Part shown: one piece after another, positions 36,651-64,000 of the stretch
How the letters are laid out: each line of letters starts with the position of its first letter
Numbering within the stretch: the stretch's first letter is position 1
From: Amphiduros pacificus
Lineage: Eukaryota > Annelida > Polychaeta > Phyllodocida > Hesionidae
NCBI GenBank assembly: GCA_949316495.1
Contig: OX439000.1
Span: forward strand, 3,722,501 to 3,786,500
Reading direction: 5' to 3'
DNA length: 64,000 nt
The notes under the pieces: generated by a model
What the model was told of the DNA's origin: nothing
Databases searched by the model: none
The model's input: the letters and a program-made list of their open reading frames with translations, nothing else
Program-made: the position numbers and the translations under genes

Positions 36651-39326
36651 GCCAATGCGTTCCATATTTAGTATCCAAAGCATCTTGTGTAGCACAACAC
36701 ACACCACCAGCACACTATATACAACATATCAAAATAATTGTATACACATCTACATCATAATGAAAGAATCAAAACAAAATAAAGTTTTCATTTGTGACAT
36801 TACAAAAATCTTGATTATTGACTGAAAATCTGAGCTAGACAAATTGATCTCCACATAAGTAGCACAATAATATATCTGAGCTGTCAATCATAGAGACACC
36901 GAGCCCCACCCACACCAAAGTCCAGCCTGCTTTATCTTACAAATTAGGCAACAATTTCAAGCAATTAACATAACAAATATAATTACATCAGGTACATTCT
37001 ATACAAATGCTGCATGGGTGTTGTTTTTAAACACTCCACATTTTATTGTACATCATAAACAGTCAAACAAATCTGCAGTGATCTTGACTTGCATAGTGGT
37101 GCCCCCTATCCAACAATTAGCCAGACTACACATACAACAACTGGTGGCTAAAGCAGAGTGCCACCTTGTGGCCAAAATTATGGATACCTTTAGACCAGTT
37201 TGTGGCACGATCTGATGCTCAGAATAAATGCATCATATTCTTAGGAATTTCATAAAAGGACACAGACATTCAAAAAATGTACTTCTTAACCTGCGATATT
37301 TGAGAAGCAGATCATTTTTGCTTTTGTATACATGTGTATTTCAAAAGGGGGATATATTCCCCAACCACTTACCCTACTCTTCTATTGTATTTATACACCT
37401 GAGTGTATTGATGTTTTGCACATTTATTAAGATCAAACACAGAGTAAATATACCAAAATGGTCTAAATTAGCATTTATATACAGGTAGATGCTAACGTCT
37501 AGGGACTAAGACTCTACTCAACACACTGGATTTTCTAATGAAATAACCCATTTTTTTTTTTAAAGATACCTCATTTTTTAAGAGTACCTCACCCATGGCA
37601 GCTTTATATTACCAGAAAATGTCTAACATGCCAACAGTTAAAGAACATGATGTTTTCAATGCTCATCTATTGTACGTGACAATTATAAAGGACCAATTGA
37701 AATTTGTGAATTGAGGTGAACAGTGGCGACACCTAGTGGCGACACCTAGTGGCACCTGGGTGAGCTTCCAGCTGGCTCATGGGATACACTGCCAGGTCAC
37801 GTCAAATAACAGCCGCCAAAAATACAGATTTGAGATTGTCTGAAAAGGGATGTGCATCTCTTATTTTGAAAGTTAAGATGAATGTATTTGATATTTAATG
37901 GAGTGTTCCCATGAGCTTGGCTGGGGAGTAGACTACACGTCTATGTACACAGCACTCTGAATAATAACCGTTCCCTTTACAAATGATGAAATATCATGAT
38001 ACATTGTATCCACTGAAGTCGCACTGTGATTGGCTGATGTGTGTCACATGTATGTCATAGCCATATTTTGATTGGTCTCCACTCCAAAAGATCATAGTCG
38101 TATTTATTCCTTGGTACATTTGCCTGACAGTTGAGTAAATTGGCCTATCACATCAGCACTACATAATGCTCTCGGTCATACACGTTGAGATGTTGATATG
38201 CAGCAATATCAGAACAATATATACAGGAGATGATGACTTTACAACACCCTGTGGTTGATGCTGCCAGATGACATCAAAGGGTCCTTACCAGGTGAAAACA
38301 TGCCATGCAGAGTGCCCTCTCTACACAATGATCATAACAGCAAACCCTCAGCAACTCCATCTTCAAGTCTCACACTTTATCAAATAATTGATGCATTTAT
38401 AAATGTGCGGAAGACAAGAAAGTACATAGTGCTCCAAACAAAATGTGCCTAGAATTTCACATTTAAATGGTTGTGACCTAATTTTGTGGAACACGCACAC
38501 CATGTCTAGATTGATATGTAACTGTGTCACTAATAATTTTGTTCCTTTCCTTATTATAACATTTTGCTATCTAATGATGTCTATTTCACCAATAACAAAA
38601 CTATAAAATTCTAGATGTTAAGTCAGGAAAATAGTTTTAAATTTTTGGTGTAATTAAAGTGATAATGTGACCCAGTAGAAAGTATTTGTTTGCTTCAGCA
38701 AATTTATGCAAAAATAGTTACTTTTTAAGAAAATATTACAGTAGAGCAAAACTTGTTACCATCCATCTACATCAATGTGAACCTATCCATTCACAGAATA
38801 AAATTGTTTCCCTCGCTAAGCTGAAGTCAAAAATTCAAAATTTAAACTCAATATTAAAAAACACTGGAAGGAAAACTGATTTAAATTTGAAAAATTACTT
38901 TCCTCTTCTGAGGCATAATAATATTCAATAACATGACATGTATGTGTGGCAAGACCGGTATAGTTTTATGATGACTGGGTCAATCGCACTTTGTCCTGGA
39001 CGGCACAGGTTTGTGCACAGTTGGGCGAGGGACCGCAGTAGTGAAATCTGACAGCCCTTGGGCCAAACAGTGTACAAGGATCACGTATCTGACATGTTAT
39101 TGACGTCTGCACAAAGCGTTGTTGGCATTAACTATCAGAGTCTAATATCGTGTCCACAGTTCTCTAGAGAATGACCAGCAATAGACTGTCCTTACTAATA
39201 ATATAGAGGTTGCCAAGTAAAATCTGTCTTCTTCATGTTGAATGTGTACACAAGGGGGCACCATTGTGTGTTGCTATGGTGATAGTATGACTGGTGCTGC
39301 CTCCTGGTGGCAGGTTGTCGGCAGCT
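36651..39326 (-). other. Region 3' of gene C, probable 3' UTR in part
   Basis: Follows the gene C stop codon on the minus strand. Minus-strand AATAAA motifs occur, for example near 38100, 37410 and 37040, so the poly(A) site cannot be chosen. No coding exon, array or element is evident apart from a short duplication ggcgacacctagt near 37725-37750. Confidence 0.35.
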
Positions 39327-63338
<24,012 letters not shown>

Positions 63339-64000
63339 CTGAATAAATCAATAAATGTAGGACACTCAGGTGGCTCTGCAGTACACACCTGAGGTTCTTG
63401 TCAAGGTCATGCTGCATATAGACCTAGAGATGTGTTCCATAGAATGTTCACCCTTGGAAAAGGTCAATGCAACTTACAAGCTGTGTATTACACCATGGTG
63501 CTACAGGGGCTTGCAAACTGTACGATGGAAAAATTAGAGCTGTCTTGTAAATGAAAATCCTCAAATAAAAAAAATTGTGTGTACGTGTACCAAGAAAATT
63601 CTTGTGGAATTCTGGAACAGCCAGACAAATTGGTAGTTTAGATGTGATTATCACTCACTATGGCCTGGTAAAATAGCCATATCACTTACTATGACATTAT
63701 AAAATGGCATGCAGATATCCACTTTAAACATGGCAGTCTGGATTAAATGTATCATGTTGCAATTAAATGAGGTTGCTTAAAGGTGAGAAGTGTACAAACG
63801 TGTCCCTGGATGAACACTGTCATCTTCATTAGCACACATAGGAGCTAAGTTGGGCCAAAAAAATAATAACCTTGTTTTGCATAAAACACTGTGAAAAAAT
63901 AGGACGGGGTTAGTTTTTTTCTTATTTTCTTTTTTGTTAACAGTGATGAAATATTTTGAGAATTGATATATCTAAATGACATTATAACTGAAACTCAGAA
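63339..64000. other. Window edge upstream of gene C, nothing recognised
   Basis: The missing N-terminal exon of gene C would lie here or beyond. The 63338-63266 exon opens in phase 1 after a good acceptor (tttattgatttattcag), so at least one more coding exon exists. I could not identify it in this stretch. Confidence 0.4.

Overview
The window is nuclear DNA from an invertebrate animal. Genes are split into short exons by GT-AG introns, codon phases match across every join listed below, and the spacers hold LINEs, tRNA-derived SINEs, small inverted-repeat DNA elements and about twenty tandem arrays. The families seen (C-type lectin-like, collagen, NDRG) occur across animals, so I cannot name the phylum from sequence alone. 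No prokaryotic operon, CRISPR array, rRNA gene or real tRNA gene is present. || Three host genes can be read. Gene A (370-2278, minus) is a complete five-exon gene for a 169-residue secreted cysteine-containing protein of no family I recognise. Gene B (9893-23089, plus) is a complete coding set of 14 exons for a 788-residue membrane protein: signal peptide, C-type-lectin-like domain, about 132 nearly uninterrupted collagen triplets, a looser Lys-rich collagenous part, one transmembrane helix and a short basic tail. Gene C (39327-63338, minus) has 12 exons encoding 353 residues of an NDRG-family alpha/beta-hydrolase-fold protein; its extreme N terminus lies further 5' or outside the window. A and B are head to head about 7.6 kb apart; B and C are tail to tail across a 16-kb spacer rich in transposable elements. 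|| Layout: 1-2300 gene A; 2300-9860 non-coding with two SINEs, a hairpin, a 5'-truncated LINE and a 26-bp array; 9893-23180 gene B with arrays and inverted-repeat elements in its introns; 23.2-39.3 kb intergenic, with two copies of one LINE family in head-to-head order, further LINE and SINE pieces, a nested inverted-repeat element and two 42-bp array fields; 39.3-63.4 kb gene C, whose introns are mostly minisatellite (10, 50, 35, 20, 33, 31, 30, 24 and 14 bp units) plus a SINE and a 2.3-kb terminal-inverted-repeat element; 63.4-64 kb nothing recognised. || The main discovery candidate is gene B. The vertebrate membrane collagens and collagenous scavenger receptors or lectins I can name have the membrane anchor at the N terminus and the collagen or lectin outward at the C terminus. 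Gene B has the reverse order (lectin N-terminal, anchor C-terminal), with an unusual Gly-Thr-x / Gly-x-Gln collagen register. The exon structures here are read by eye and have not been checked against transcripts.
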